A stretch of DNA of 64,000 nucleotides. Origin: Roseivirga seohaensis (lineage in GTDB: Bacteria; Bacteroidota; Bacteroidia; Cytophagales; Cyclobacteriaceae). Every line of letters starts with the position of its first letter. The stretch's first letter is position 1. Shown piece by piece: positions 35,360 to 44,024 of this stretch. The translations under genes and the position numbers were made by a program. The stretch spans positions 310,001 through 374,000 of the forward strand of contig NZ_LRPB01000049.1 of the NCBI RefSeq assembly GCF_001592945.1. The letters run 5' to 3'. Below the pieces are notes generated by a model, which did not search any database, had not been told where the DNA came from, and saw nothing but the letters and a program-made list of their open reading frames with translations.

Positions 35360-36289
35360 TTGCAAAATATTAACACAAATACCACCATCGTCAAACAAAC
35401 GGCTCAAAAACTAGGCTTTGATTTCTGTGGTATTTCCAAAGCAGAGTTTTTGGCCGATGAAGCCCCACGCTTAGAAGCTTGGCTTAAAAAAGGTAATCAT
35501 GGTGAAATGCACTATATGGAAAACCATTTCGATAAGCGTTTAGACCCTAGTAAGCTGGTGCCGGGAGCTAAATCTGTGGTTTCACTACTCTATAATTATT
35601 ATCCAGAAAAGGATTTGGCCGAACAACATCCCGATCACTTAAAACTCGCTAAATACGCTTATGGAGAGGATTATCATTTTGTGATTAAAGATCGACTGAA
35701 AACCTTTATGTCGATTTTAAAGGAAGAAATTGGTGATGTAGAAGGGCGCGTGTTTGTAGACTCGGCTCCCGTAATGGAACGCCAATGGGCAGCTAAAAGT
35801 GGTTTAGGTTGGTTAGGAAAAAACACTTTGCTTATTAATAAAGGGCGAGGCAGTTATTTCTTTTTAGCTGAATTGATTATTGATTTAGAGCTTGAGTCTG
35901 ATGGTCCAATCAAAGATTATTGTGGAACCTGCACTAGATGTATAGACGCTTGCCCTACAGATGCAATTACCCCTTATGAAGTAAACGCAAACAAATGCAT
36001 TTCTTACTTAACCATTGAGCTGAAAGATCAGATTCCCGATACTTTTCAAGGTAAAATGGATAACTGGGTTTTTGGCTGTGATATTTGCCAAGAGGTGTGT
36101 CCATGGAATCGGTTCTCAAAACCCCATTCAGAACCTGCCTTTCATCCTAAAAATGAGCTGTTAGAATTATTTAACAATAATTGGCAAGATTTAACAGAGG
36201 AGGTTTTTAGGTCAGTTTTTAAAGGTTCGGCAGTAAAACGGACTAAGCTAGAAGGTCTAAAAAGAAATATAATAATGGCAAAAAAATAG
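35360..36289 (+). CDS. queG: epoxyqueuosine reductase QueG (TTG start)
   Basis: Catalyses the last step of queuosine tRNA modification, reducing epoxyqueuosine with cobalamin and two [4Fe-4S] clusters. The 309-aa product has '[21 protein letters not shown]', '[26 protein letters not shown]', and the ferredoxin pair '[12 protein letters not shown]' and '[11 protein letters not shown]'. The length is complete if initiation is at the TTG at 35360, as the first ATG would remove about 50 conserved residues. queD, an earlier step in the same pathway, is at 60.2 kb. It is another cobalamin-dependent enzyme, like the radical SAM proteins at 10-28 kb. Confidence 0.95.
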   Translation: MQNINTNTTIVKQTAQKLGFDFCGISKAEFLADEAPRLEAWLKKGNHGEMHYMENHFDKRLDPSKLVPGAKSVVSLLYNYYPEKDLAEQHPDHLKLAKYAYGEDYHFVIKDRLKTFMSILKEEIGDVEGRVFVDSAPVMERQWAAKSGLGWLGKNTLLINKGRGSYFFLAELIIDLELESDGPIKDYCGTCTRCIDACPTDAITPYEVNANKCISYLTIELKDQIPDTFQGKMDNWVFGCDICQEVCPWNRFSKPHSEPAFHPKNELLELFNNNWQDLTEEVFRSVFKGSAVKRTKLEGLKRNIIMAKK

Positions 36290-36313
36290 CCCATTGCTAA
36301 GGCTGCAATGGGC
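36289..36313 (-). terminator. rho-independent terminator for the 62-aa minus-strand gene
   Basis: GCCCATTGC at 36289-36297 pairs perfectly with GCAATGGGC at 36305-36313. Read on the minus strand the stem is followed by TATTTTTTT, a proper U-tract. It lies 17 nt beyond the stop of the gene at 36331 and may also help end queG transcripts. Confidence 0.7.
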
Positions 36314-36330
36314 GGTGTTATTCAATAATT

Positions 36331-36519
36331 TTATTTAGCGAGTAAAAACTGTTCTTCGAGAACATTTCCGTATAAGTGCCCAAATTTTGCGTAGCACCAC
36401 CGTTTTAATTCTTCTAATTCATCTCCGATTACGGAATGAATAGCCTTTCTCAACTCTTTTTCAAACAGCTTCTTGTCGAAGCTCACCTTCGCGAGGATAG
36501 TTTTGAAATATTCCAACAT
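36331..36519 (-). CDS. small conserved hypothetical protein (62 aa)
   Basis: A 62-aa product beginning MLEYFKTILAKVSFDKKLFE, followed by 'KELRKAIHSVIGDELEELKRWCYAKFGHLYG'. It is charged, helical and has no signal or membrane segment. The sequence has the look of a short protein conserved in Cytophagales; I recognise the pattern but no function is known. It is a real gene by composition, an ATG start and its own terminator just downstream. It stands alone, convergent with queG and divergent from batD. Confidence 0.65.
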   Translation of the reverse strand: MLEYFKTILAKVSFDKKLFEKELRKAIHSVIGDELEELKRWCYAKFGHLYGNVLEEQFLLAK

Positions 36520-36662
36520 GTCAAGATCGTTTAATTGGTTATGAATCTAATGTGCCTGCCGCACGTAGTTACGAACGAAGCGATGAAGATTTAGTTACCC
36601 CAAAAATTTAAATTATCTTTAAATCCTCTTCGTTTGAGGAGAAGCGAATATAATAAATAGAC

Positions 36663-38111
36663 ATGAGAATTACCAGTTCAAAATTCATTCTTGTCGCCTG
36701 TCTCATATGTTTTGGCTTGGTGGCAAAGGCGCAATCGACTACTATTGAATTAGGGCCTGATGAAGTGGGCCTCAATCAGCTTTTTACAATTAAAGTAACG
36801 GTGTTGAATGGAAAGCTGAAATCGTATACAGACTTCCCGAATATTGATGGTTTTGCCAAAAGAGGAACTTCTTCTAGTAGCAGCACGAGCATAATTAACG
36901 GGCAAGTGAGCTCTTCTCAGAGTATTATTCAACGTTACCTTCCTTTAGAAGAGGGTACTTACCAGTTAGAAGACTTTTCACTTGAGGTAAACGGAGAAAC
37001 GGTGTCTTCTAAAGGTAAGAAAATCAAAATTACACCACCAGTGGAAACAAGAAGAAATACGGGCAGAACGCCATATGGCCATAGTCCGTTTGACAATTTG
37101 TTTGGAGAAGACAAAGATCCTGAGTTTGTGGATATAAAGGAAGATGCCTTTTTGGCCCTTACCACGGATAAAGACGAAGTATATTTAGGAGAAGGCTTTA
37201 CCGCCACATTTGCTTTTTACGTTGCCGATGATAACAGAGCTCCTTTACAATTTAGTGATCCCGGTACTCAATTATCTGAAGTGTTGAAAACCCTACGCCC
37301 TACAAATAGCTGGGAAGAGAACTTTAATATTGAGAATATTGCTCCTGAGAAAGTGAATGTTGGTGGAAAGGGTTATACAAAATACAAAATCTATCGGGCC
37401 ACATATTATCCGCTTAACCTCGATCCAATAGTTTTCCCTTCCGTGCCTTTCGAAATGATAAAATATCAGGTAGCCAAGTCACCATCTTTCTTCGGAAGAG
37501 ACAGGAAAGAAGACTTCAAAACCTTTTATACTAAAGAAAAGACCGTGAAGGTAAAACCTCTGCCTCCACATCCGCTTAAAGAGTCAGTAGCTGTAGGGGA
37601 GTTTTTCTTAGATGAAAAAATGAACAAAAGAACGTTAGAAACTGGTGGTAGCTTTGAATATACCTTCGGAATTTATGGAGAGGGAAATATTTCGGGAATT
37701 ACTGCACCAAAAATTCCTAGTAATAAAGCCATTGAATTCTACCCTCCAGACGTGAGCCAAGATATAAGTCGTAACAATAGTAGAGTAACGGGCTCAAAAA
37801 AGTTCACCTATTATGGTTTGCCAAATGAACCGGGCGAGTACAATATGGGAGATTATTTTAGTTGGGTATACTTCAACCCAAAAACAGCGAAATACGATAC
37901 GCTTAAATCTGAAGTGAAGTTTGAAGTGACTGGTGAAAGCAAAAAGAACATTTCAATTTCTTCAGTCGATTTAGGCTCGTTTTACGACTCAATCGAAGAT
38001 AAATCGAATAAATTAGAGAGTATGACTGAAGATAAAACCATGCAAATACTGGCTAATATTTTAATATTGGCTATGTTCGCGGGCGCTGGTTTTATCTACT
38101 TTAAAAAATAA
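36663..38111 (+). CDS. batD: BatD-family protein (Bacteroides aerotolerance operon type)
   Basis: This 482-aa protein has a signal peptide ('KFILVACLICFGLVAKAQS'), several beta-rich immunoglobulin-like domains ('VGLNQLFTIKVTVLNGKLKSYTDFPNIDGF', 'EVYLGEGFTATFAFYVAD', 'GGSFEYTFGIYGEGNISGITAPKIP') and a C-terminal membrane helix ('ILANILILAMFAGAGFIYFKK'). This matches BatD, which normally works with the VWA proteins BatA and BatB in envelope stress. Here no batA or batB is adjacent: aroC follows at once (0-nt gap). Its role apart from the operon is unclear. Confidence 0.82.
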   Translation: MRITSSKFILVACLICFGLVAKAQSTTIELGPDEVGLNQLFTIKVTVLNGKLKSYTDFPNIDGFAKRGTSSSSSTSIINGQVSSSQSIIQRYLPLEEGTYQLEDFSLEVNGETVSSKGKKIKITPPVETRRNTGRTPYGHSPFDNLFGEDKDPEFVDIKEDAFLALTTDKDEVYLGEGFTATFAFYVADDNRAPLQFSDPGTQLSEVLKTLRPTNSWEENFNIENIAPEKVNVGGKGYTKYKIYRATYYPLNLDPIVFPSVPFEMIKYQVAKSPSFFGRDRKEDFKTFYTKEKTVKVKPLPPHPLKESVAVGEFFLDEKMNKRTLETGGSFEYTFGIYGEGNISGITAPKIPSNKAIEFYPPDVSQDISRNNSRVTGSKKFTYYGLPNEPGEYNMGDYFSWVYFNPKTAKYDTLKSEVKFEVTGESKKNISISSVDLGSFYDSIEDKSNKLESMTEDKTMQILANILILAMFAGAGFIYFKK

Positions 38112-39188
38112 ATGGGAAACAGTTTCGGTAATCTTTTCAGAATCCATACCTACGGTGAATCGCATGGAAAGGCTTTGGGTGTAATCATTGATGGCTGCCC
38201 AGCGGGTTTGCTTATTGATGAAGCGTTTATTCAATCAGAATTAGATAGGAGAAAACCTGGTCAGTCTAAAATTACAACCCAAAGAAAAGAAGCAGACGAG
38301 TTTGAAATCGTTTCAGGTGTTTTCGAAGGGAAGTCTACAGGAACACCCATTAGTATTATTATCCGAAATCAAGATCAGAAGAGCAAAGACTACTCGCACA
38401 TAGCGGATAAGTTTCGGCCTTCGCATGCCGACTATACTTTCCATACAAAGTATGGTATTAGGGATTATAGAGGCGGAGGAAGAAGCTCTGCGAGAGAGAC
38501 GGTTGCACGTGTTGCGGCCGGAGCCGTTGCTAAACTTTTTCTCAAGCACCACAGCATTTCATTCTATGCTTATGTGTCTCAAGTAGGCCACTTAAAACTC
38601 GATAAAGATTATACTCAACTCGACCTCACAAAAATCGAAGACAATATTCTTCGTTGCCCTGACCCGGAAATGGCCGATAAAATGATCGAGTTAATTGACC
38701 AAACACGTAAAAACCGCGATACCATTGGTGGAATTGTTACAGGAGTGATTCAAGGGGTTCCGGCCGGTTTGGGCGAGCCAGTTTTTGATAAACTTCATGC
38801 CGAAATAGGCAAGGCCATGCTATCTATAAATGCGGTAAAAGGCTTTGAATATGGAAGTGGTTTTGAAGGAGTAAAACTCAATGGTTCGGAACATAATGAT
38901 GAGTTCTATATGGACAATAACTTAGTGAAAACCAGAACAAATTACTCTGGTGGTATACAAGGGGGCATATCGAACGGGCAGGATATTTACTTCAATGTAG
39001 CTTTCAAGCCAGTGGCTACCATCATGACCGACCAAGAGAGTATTAATGAGGCGGGCGACAGGGTTACGGTTGAAGGGAAAGGCCGTCACGATCCTTGTGT
39101 AGTATCGCGTGCAGTACCTATTGTTGAAGCAATGGCTGCTTTGGTAATTGCTGATTATTTGCTAATTAGCGAGACTAATCGAATTTAG
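38112..39188 (+). CDS. aroC: chorismate synthase
   Basis: Final shikimate-pathway enzyme converting 5-enolpyruvylshikimate-3-phosphate to chorismate using reduced FMN. The 358-aa product carries all three signatures: '[18 protein letters not shown]', '[20 protein letters not shown]' and '[21 protein letters not shown]'. The length is normal. The ATG directly follows the batD stop with no gap, which suggests co-transcription. Confidence 0.98.
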   Translation: MGNSFGNLFRIHTYGESHGKALGVIIDGCPAGLLIDEAFIQSELDRRKPGQSKITTQRKEADEFEIVSGVFEGKSTGTPISIIIRNQDQKSKDYSHIADKFRPSHADYTFHTKYGIRDYRGGGRSSARETVARVAAGAVAKLFLKHHSISFYAYVSQVGHLKLDKDYTQLDLTKIEDNILRCPDPEMADKMIELIDQTRKNRDTIGGIVTGVIQGVPAGLGEPVFDKLHAEIGKAMLSINAVKGFEYGSGFEGVKLNGSEHNDEFYMDNNLVKTRTNYSGGIQGGISNGQDIYFNVAFKPVATIMTDQESINEAGDRVTVEGKGRHDPCVVSRAVPIVEAMAALVIADYLLISETNRI

Positions 39189-39205
39189 ACTATCTCCCAA
39201 TATAT

Positions 39206-40603
39206 ATGAAAAAGCTTCCTCTTCATGTCAAAATAATGATCGGACTTTTGGCCGGTGTTATCTGGGCATTTATATCAAGTGCATTAGGTTGGAATGAATT
39301 TACCACTAATTGGATCGATCCTTTCGGACAGATCTTTATTAGAATGTTGAAGTACATCGCTGTGCCGTTGGTGTTATTCTCAATCATTGGCGGTATTTCC
39401 GGGTTAAAGGACTTGTCTAAGTTGGGTCGAATGGGTGGGAAAACTTTATCCTTCTATTTGGTAACCACTATTTTTGCTGTAGGTATTGGTTTAATTCTAG
39501 TAAATGTTATCAGACCAGGTGATTTTATTGATGAAGAACAAAGAATTAAAAACCGTTTACAATACGAAGAATGGGTTTCTGCTACGGATGGAGTAGAAAT
39601 TTTAGATGGGAAACACTACTTAGATGATCCTAAGTATAATGGGCTTGATTTCCGCAAGGAAATGACCGAAGCCGAAAAGAAACTGGTAGAAGAAAAGAAA
39701 GCAACGGCTGAAGAAAAGAAGGATGAAGGACCGCTTTCGTTCTTAGTCGATATGGTTCCTGAAAACATTATTTTATCCCTTTCTAATGATAAATTGATGC
39801 TTCAAGTGATTTTCTTTGCCATCTTCTTTGGAGTTTGTTTGGCGCTAGTGCCAGACGAAAAAGGGGCAGGCTTAAAGAACTTTGTTGACGCCACAAATGA
39901 GGTATTCCTTAAAATGGTAGACCTCATCATGAAGTCAGCACCATTCTTTGTTTTTGCATTATTGGCTGGTGTTATTTCCAAAATGGCCGATACACCAGGA
40001 GAGGTTCTGCAAATATTTAAAGGCCTAGCCTCATACTCTGTAACATTAGTAATTGGGCTTCTTTTCTTGATTTTTGTTTTTTACCCTCTAATTGTCAAGG
40101 GTTTTGTTAAAAGCCTGACTTATAAAAAGTTCTTTCAAAAAATTAGTCCAGCTCAGTTTTTAGCTTTCTCTACCAGTTCTAGTGCTGCTACTTTGCCAGT
40201 AACAATGGAGTGCGTTGAAGATAATCTAGGGGTGTCTAAAAACGTTTCAAGTTTCGTGTTGCCTATTGGTGCAACAGTGAATATGGATGGTACTAGTTTG
40301 TACCAAGCCGTAGCTGTTGTGTTTATGGCGCAAATGCATATGGTGGATTTATCTGTAACACAACAGCTTACCATTGTTCTTACTGCAACTTTGGCGTCAA
40401 TTGGTTCGGCAGCAGTGCCAAGTGCAGGTATTGTAATGATGGTTGTGGTACTTCAATCGGTAGGCTTGAATCCTGCTTGGATCGCTATCATTTTCCCTGT
40501 AGATAGGCCTTTGGATATGCTTAGAACAGTAGTGAATGTAACTGGTGATGCCACCGTAGCTACTTTGGTAGCCAAATCTGAAGACGAATTAAAGGAAGAC
40601 TGA
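39206..40603 (+). CDS. dicarboxylate/amino acid:cation symporter (DAACS family)
   Basis: This 465-aa protein takes up C4-dicarboxylates or glutamate/aspartate with Na+ or H+. It has about eight membrane helices and the family hairpin and helix motifs: 'FSTSSSAATLPVTME' (HP1 serine-rich loop), 'PIGATVNMDGTSLYQAVAVVFMAQ' (TM7 NMDGT), 'SIGSAAVPSAGIVMMVVVLQSVGL' (HP2) and 'DRPLDMLRTVVNVTGDA' (TM8). A charged insert around residues 95-180, including a KKATAEEKKDE stretch, is longer than in GltP. Exact substrate unknown. Confidence 0.92.
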   Translation: MKKLPLHVKIMIGLLAGVIWAFISSALGWNEFTTNWIDPFGQIFIRMLKYIAVPLVLFSIIGGISGLKDLSKLGRMGGKTLSFYLVTTIFAVGIGLILVNVIRPGDFIDEEQRIKNRLQYEEWVSATDGVEILDGKHYLDDPKYNGLDFRKEMTEAEKKLVEEKKATAEEKKDEGPLSFLVDMVPENIILSLSNDKLMLQVIFFAIFFGVCLALVPDEKGAGLKNFVDATNEVFLKMVDLIMKSAPFFVFALLAGVISKMADTPGEVLQIFKGLASYSVTLVIGLLFLIFVFYPLIVKGFVKSLTYKKFFQKISPAQFLAFSTSSSAATLPVTMECVEDNLGVSKNVSSFVLPIGATVNMDGTSLYQAVAVVFMAQMHMVDLSVTQQLTIVLTATLASIGSAAVPSAGIVMMVVVLQSVGLNPAWIAIIFPVDRPLDMLRTVVNVTGDATVATLVAKSEDELKED

Positions 40604-40616
40604 GAAACTTTTCGAG

Positions 40617-40624
40617 TACCTTTG
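40617..40624 (+). promoter_or_regulatory. -7 promoter box upstream of the NifU-like gene
   Basis: TACCTTTG, an exact match to the Bacteroidota -7 consensus, 28-35 nt before the ATG at 40652 and 14 nt after the symporter stop. No convincing TTTG at -33, so the assignment is moderate. Confidence 0.4.
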
Positions 40625-40651
40625 TAGTTCAAAAGGACTAGACAGTTAGAT

Positions 40652-41221
40652 ATGAAAGCGGTAAATATATACATGGAGGCTAACCCCAACCCAAATTCAA
40701 TGAAATTTGTGGTGAATTTTATGCTTCTGCAAGAAGGCGTTAGTTTTGACTATCCAAATATGGAGTCTGCAAAGGATTCTCCATTGGCTCAAGAACTATT
40801 TAAAATTCCTTCAGTAGAAAGAGTTTTCTACATGAGTAACTTTATTACAGTAACTAAATCTGAATCGGTAGAGTGGCCAGAAATTCAGAACGGAATTAAA
40901 AATGTAATTAAGCCTTACTTAGAAAATGACAAGCCTTTAATTCTTCAGGAATTAGATAAAGATCCATTGTTTGATGAGAACGACTCTGAAGTTGTAAAAC
41001 AAATAAAAGGTATTCTGGACGAATACATTCGCCCTGCGGTTGAACAAGATGGTGGAGCTATTGGCTTTGCTTCTTTTAATGATGGAGTGGTGAAGGTAAA
41101 CCTTCAGGGTTCTTGCAGCGGATGTCCAGCCTCAGCGGTTACCTTAAAATCTGGTATTGAAAACTTGCTGAAGAGAATGCTTCCAAATGATGTGAAAGAA
41201 GTGGTTGCAGAAGGCGTTTAA
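40652..41221 (+). CDS. NifU/Nfu-type Fe-S cluster scaffold or carrier protein
   Basis: This 189-aa protein has an N-terminal Nfu_N domain ('MEANPNPNSMKFVVNFMLLQEG...SPLAQELFKIPSVERVFYMSNFITVTK') and a C-terminal NifU-like domain with the cluster-binding 'CSGCPAS' (CxxC) in 'VNLQGSCSGCPASAVTLKSGIENLL'. It would accept and deliver [4Fe-4S] clusters to apo-enzymes, of which this window alone encodes several (radical SAM proteins, QueG). It is followed by a strong terminator at 41250. Confidence 0.92.
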   Translation: MKAVNIYMEANPNPNSMKFVVNFMLLQEGVSFDYPNMESAKDSPLAQELFKIPSVERVFYMSNFITVTKSESVEWPEIQNGIKNVIKPYLENDKPLILQELDKDPLFDENDSEVVKQIKGILDEYIRPAVEQDGGAIGFASFNDGVVKVNLQGSCSGCPASAVTLKSGIENLLKRMLPNDVKEVVAEGV

Positions 41222-41249
41222 AAGAATTAAACATATTGAAGTTATATTT

Positions 41250-41276
41250 AAGGTGATTCGAAAGGATCACCTTTTT
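41250..41276 (+). terminator. rho-independent terminator after the nfu gene
   Basis: AAGGTGAT (41250-41257) pairs with ATCACCTT (41265-41272) around an 7-nt loop, followed by a T-rich tract (cttttt-gttt). It separates the nfu gene from pfkA. Confidence 0.75.
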
Positions 41277-41320
41277 GTTTGAGTATCACTTAGATTTTGA
41301 AACTCTATTTAATAAATAAT

Positions 41321-42304
41321 ATGAAAGCGAACATCAAGAAAATAGCAGTGTTAACCTCTGGGGGCGATGCCCCAGGAATGAATGCAGCTGTCAGGGCAGT
41401 GGTTAGGTCTAGCGTCTATTATAACCTCGATGTTTATGGAGTATATAAAGGCTATGATGGTCTTATTAATGGAGATATAGAACAGCTTCAAGTACGATCA
41501 GTATCCAATATCCTAAGTAGAGGAGGGACGTTTTTGTTATCTGCCAGAAGTGAAGAATTCAGAACAAAAGAAGGGAGATCAAAGGCCTATGATAATTTCA
41601 AAGCAAATGATCTAGATGCGTTAGTGGTAATTGGTGGTGACGGTTCATTTACTGGTGCTGATGTTTTTAGCCAAGAATATGATGTGCCTGTATTAGGGAT
41701 TCCAGGCACTATTGATAATGACTTGGCGGGCACAGATTTCACTATTGGATATGATACTGCCTGTAACACAGCTACTGAAGCTATTGATAAAATAAGAGAC
41801 ACTGCCTCTTCTCACGAAAGACTTTTCTTTGTAGAAGTCATGGGCAGAGACGCTGGCTTTATAGCCGTAAACTCGGGGATAAGCGGTGGTGCTGTTGCAA
41901 TGCTATTGCCAGAACACAATTGGGGAATTGATGATTTGATCAGAAGACTCCAAAGAGGGGCGTCTAGCGAAAAGGCCTCTAACATTGTCATCGTAGCCGA
42001 GGGTTGTAAACTTGGTTCTGCTTATGACATAGCAGCCAAAGTAAAAGCTCAGTTAGATTACTTTGATATTCGTGTCACAGTTTTAGGGCATTTACAGCGA
42101 GGTGGTTCGCCTACAACCTCCGATAGAGTTCTTGCTAGCAGGTTAGGTGTTGCGGCTGTTGAGGGCTTGTTAAATGGGCAATCCAATGTTATGGTAGGGG
42201 TGGTTAATAGTAACGTGGTTTATACGCCCATCAGTGAGGCGGTTAAAACCATTAAGAAAATTGATGCTGAGGAATTTAGGATTGCTAAAATTCTTTCGAT
42301 CTAG
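41321..42304 (+). CDS. pfkA: 6-phosphofructokinase
   Basis: Phosphorylates fructose 6-phosphate with ATP in glycolysis. I take the ATG at 41321 (327 aa) because the homologous region starts 'IKKIAVLTSGGDAPGMNAAVRAVVR'; the upstream ATG-less extension from 41297 adds 8 residues without family support. Motifs present are the ATP loop 'GGDAPGMN', 'VIGGDGSFTGA', the catalytic 'PGTIDNDLAGTD' (Asp base) and 'EVMGRDAGFIAVNSG', and 'LGHLQRGGSPTTSDRVLASRLG' at the substrate and effector site. The GGDGS residue pattern indicates ATP rather than PPi dependence. Confidence 0.96.
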   Translation: MKANIKKIAVLTSGGDAPGMNAAVRAVVRSSVYYNLDVYGVYKGYDGLINGDIEQLQVRSVSNILSRGGTFLLSARSEEFRTKEGRSKAYDNFKANDLDALVVIGGDGSFTGADVFSQEYDVPVLGIPGTIDNDLAGTDFTIGYDTACNTATEAIDKIRDTASSHERLFFVEVMGRDAGFIAVNSGISGGAVAMLLPEHNWGIDDLIRRLQRGASSEKASNIVIVAEGCKLGSAYDIAAKVKAQLDYFDIRVTVLGHLQRGGSPTTSDRVLASRLGVAAVEGLLNGQSNVMVGVVNSNVVYTPISEAVKTIKKIDAEEFRIAKILSI

Positions 42305-42404
42305 TTAAGCTTTTTCTTCATGAGTTCTTTCACTCGAAGAATTTAGAATTGGGCCAGCTTGCTGGCAAACTACCTCCTAAATATTCTACATAAGGCAATT
42401 AAAC

Positions 42405-42433
42405 AAAAAAGCCCAGCAAATGCTGAGCTTTTT
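42405..42433 (-). terminator. bidirectional terminator between pfkA and the tRNA genes
   Basis: GCCCAGCA (42411-42418) pairs with TGCTGAGC (42421-42428), with one G-T type mismatch position. It is flanked by AAAAAA on the left and TTTTT on the right, so it gives a U-tract on either strand. It ends the minus-strand tRNA transcript and can also end pfkA. Confidence 0.75.
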
Positions 42434-42437
42434 GAAG

Positions 42438-42509
42438 TAGTCCGTAGGGGAATCGAACCCCTGTTGCTGAGATGAAAACCCAGTGTCCTAACCCCTAGAC
42501 GAACGGACC
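42438..42509 (-). tRNA. tRNA-Glu (anticodon TTC)
   Basis: The minus strand folds as a cloverleaf. The acceptor GGTCCGT pairs with ACGGACT (one G-U at the end) plus discriminator A. The anticodon stem CTGGG/CTCAG encloses the loop TTTTCAT with anticodon TTC, and the T arm contains GGTTCGATTCC. No CCA is encoded. It lies 10 nt downstream of tRNA-Ser on the same strand. Confidence 0.95.
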
Positions 42510-42519
42510 CTTAATAGTG

Positions 42520-42604
42520 CAGAGGAGGAGGGATTCGAACCCCCGGTACCTCGCGGTACAACGGTTTTCAAGACCGCCGCATTCGACCACTCTGCCACTC
42601 CTCT
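42520..42604 (-). tRNA. tRNA-Ser (anticodon TGA)
   Basis: The minus-strand cloverleaf has acceptor AGAGGAG/CTCCTCT with discriminator G, anticodon loop CTTGAAA (anticodon TGA, reads UCA), a long class II variable arm (TACCGCGAGGTA) and T arm GGTTCGAATCC. The long variable arm is typical of serine tRNAs. It is transcribed together with tRNA-Glu. Confidence 0.95.
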
Positions 42605-42673
42605 GTGTGTGATCTCCCGTTTGGGACTGCAAAGATAGTGGTAATTTTATTTTTGCAAATAGCCAAGGCAAAA

Positions 42674-43621
42674 TTATTTATCATTTGCTTCACGAATTTC
42701 CATTTTGGCCTTGTCGATAGCCGCATTCATTTCAAATCCTACTAGTAAAATGAGGGAAATTATGAATAGCCAAAGCATTAACACCAACAATGCCCCAATC
42801 GAGCCATAAAGCTTATTGTAATTGCCAAAATTGTTAACGTAATAAGAGAAACCAAATGAAGAAACAATAATTGCCAAAGTTGAAAATACTGACCCTATGC
42901 TCAGGAAATGCCATTTTTCGTGGATTGCCGGAGCCCAATAGTATATGGAAGATATGGCGATTTGAAATATAAGGTAGAGAAATACAAACCTCAAAATAAA
43001 GACTAAATCTACAGAAATATTGTCATTGATGATGGCTCTGATTTCCGAATCAAGGATCATTTGTTGGCCTACAATAAGCAGTGCAATCGAAATGATAAAA
43101 GATAGCGCAAGAATGAAAATTAATATAGTAGCAATGAATCTAATGGAGAAAAAGCCTCTAGTTTCATTGGTTTTATAGCAAGCATTAAATGCACTCATTA
43201 GTGAGGTCATACCATTGGTAGACAGAATTAGTGTAAGAATAAAACCGACTGAAAGTAGTCCGCCACGCTGTTTACTGATAATGTCGTGGATCGTGGTTTC
43301 TGCTGCGTTGTATAAATTCGAAGGTAATATGTCTTTCAAAAATCCTATGATCTCATCGTTGGTGAGTTCAGGGAAGAAGTTTTGAATGTAGGGCGTTAAG
43401 GTAAATAGAAATATAATTGCCGGAAAAATGGCCATCGTGAAACTAAATGCTACCCCGTTGGCGCGATCTAGAATTTCATCATTTGACATTTTTCTGATAA
43501 AGATCAGAATGGCGTCATAAAGACCAATTTTGTCTTTCCCTAGCTTTATTTTCTGAAGAAAGGCTACCAGTTTAAGGTAATACTTGTTTTCAAATACAAA
43601 TTTTAGAATTCTATTTTTCAT
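42674..43621 (-). CDS. YihY/BrkB family membrane protein
   Basis: A 315-aa inner-membrane protein with six predicted helices and the family blocks 'RANGVAFSFTMAIFPAIIFLFTLTPY', 'GLLSVGFILTLILSTNGMTSLMSAFNACY' and 'YGSIGALLVLMLWLFIISLILLVGFEMNAAI'. I start at the ATG at 43621; the track frame begins one codon earlier at a TTG. The start overlaps the end of the thioesterase gene by 11 nt. The family has been called RNase BN, virulence factor or transporter; no activity is firmly established. Confidence 0.88.
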   Translation of the reverse strand: MKNRILKFVFENKYYLKLVAFLQKIKLGKDKIGLYDAILIFIRKMSNDEILDRANGVAFSFTMAIFPAIIFLFTLTPYIQNFFPELTNDEIIGFLKDILPSNLYNAAETTIHDIISKQRGGLLSVGFILTLILSTNGMTSLMSAFNACYKTNETRGFFSIRFIATILIFILALSFIISIALLIVGQQMILDSEIRAIINDNISVDLVFILRFVFLYLIFQIAISSIYYWAPAIHEKWHFLSIGSVFSTLAIIVSSFGFSYYVNNFGNYNKLYGSIGALLVLMLWLFIISLILLVGFEMNAAIDKAKMEIREANDK

Positions 43622-44024
43622 CAAAATAGGGTTCTAATACTTGAACTAATTCTTTTGGTGCCTTGGTAAGTTTATTGGATTCCATATTCACGAAAACCAA
43701 CGTAGTCATGCCTTCATTAATAAGGTCATTTTGTTCGTTTCTTATTTCGTAATTGAAGCGCATTCTTACTTTCGGTATTTCTGGTATGGTCACTTTAATA
43801 GTAAGCAGCTGGTCATATTTAGCTGGGCTATGATATTTGCTGTAGTTTTCATGTACAGGCATCATAATTCCCGCTTTTTCCAATTCACCATAACTGAACC
43901 CGATTTGTTTCAACGCTTCTACTCTTGCTACTTCGTAATACATAGCATAGTTGCCGTAATAGACATAAGCCATTTGGTCTGTTTCGGCATATCTTACCCT
44001 AATTTGGGTGGAAGCAGTATACAT
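43611..44024 (-). CDS. acyl-CoA thioesterase (YbgC/FadM-like hotdog)
   Basis: This 137-aa single hotdog-fold protein has the active-site segment 'RYAETDQMAYVYYGNYAMYYEVARVEALKQIG', where the Asp of 'ETDQM' and the tyrosine run match the YbgC/4-hydroxybenzoyl-CoA thioesterase family. It would hydrolyse acyl-CoA or acyl-ACP thioesters in the cytoplasm. It overlaps mltG by 1 nt (TAATG) and BrkB by 11 nt, so the order is mltG, thioesterase, BrkB in one operon. Confidence 0.9.
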   Translation of the reverse strand: MYTASTQIRVRYAETDQMAYVYYGNYAMYYEVARVEALKQIGFSYGELEKAGIMMPVHENYSKYHSPAKYDQLLTIKVTIPEIPKVRMRFNYEIRNEQNDLINEGMTTLVFVNMESNKLTKAPKELVQVLEPYFDEK

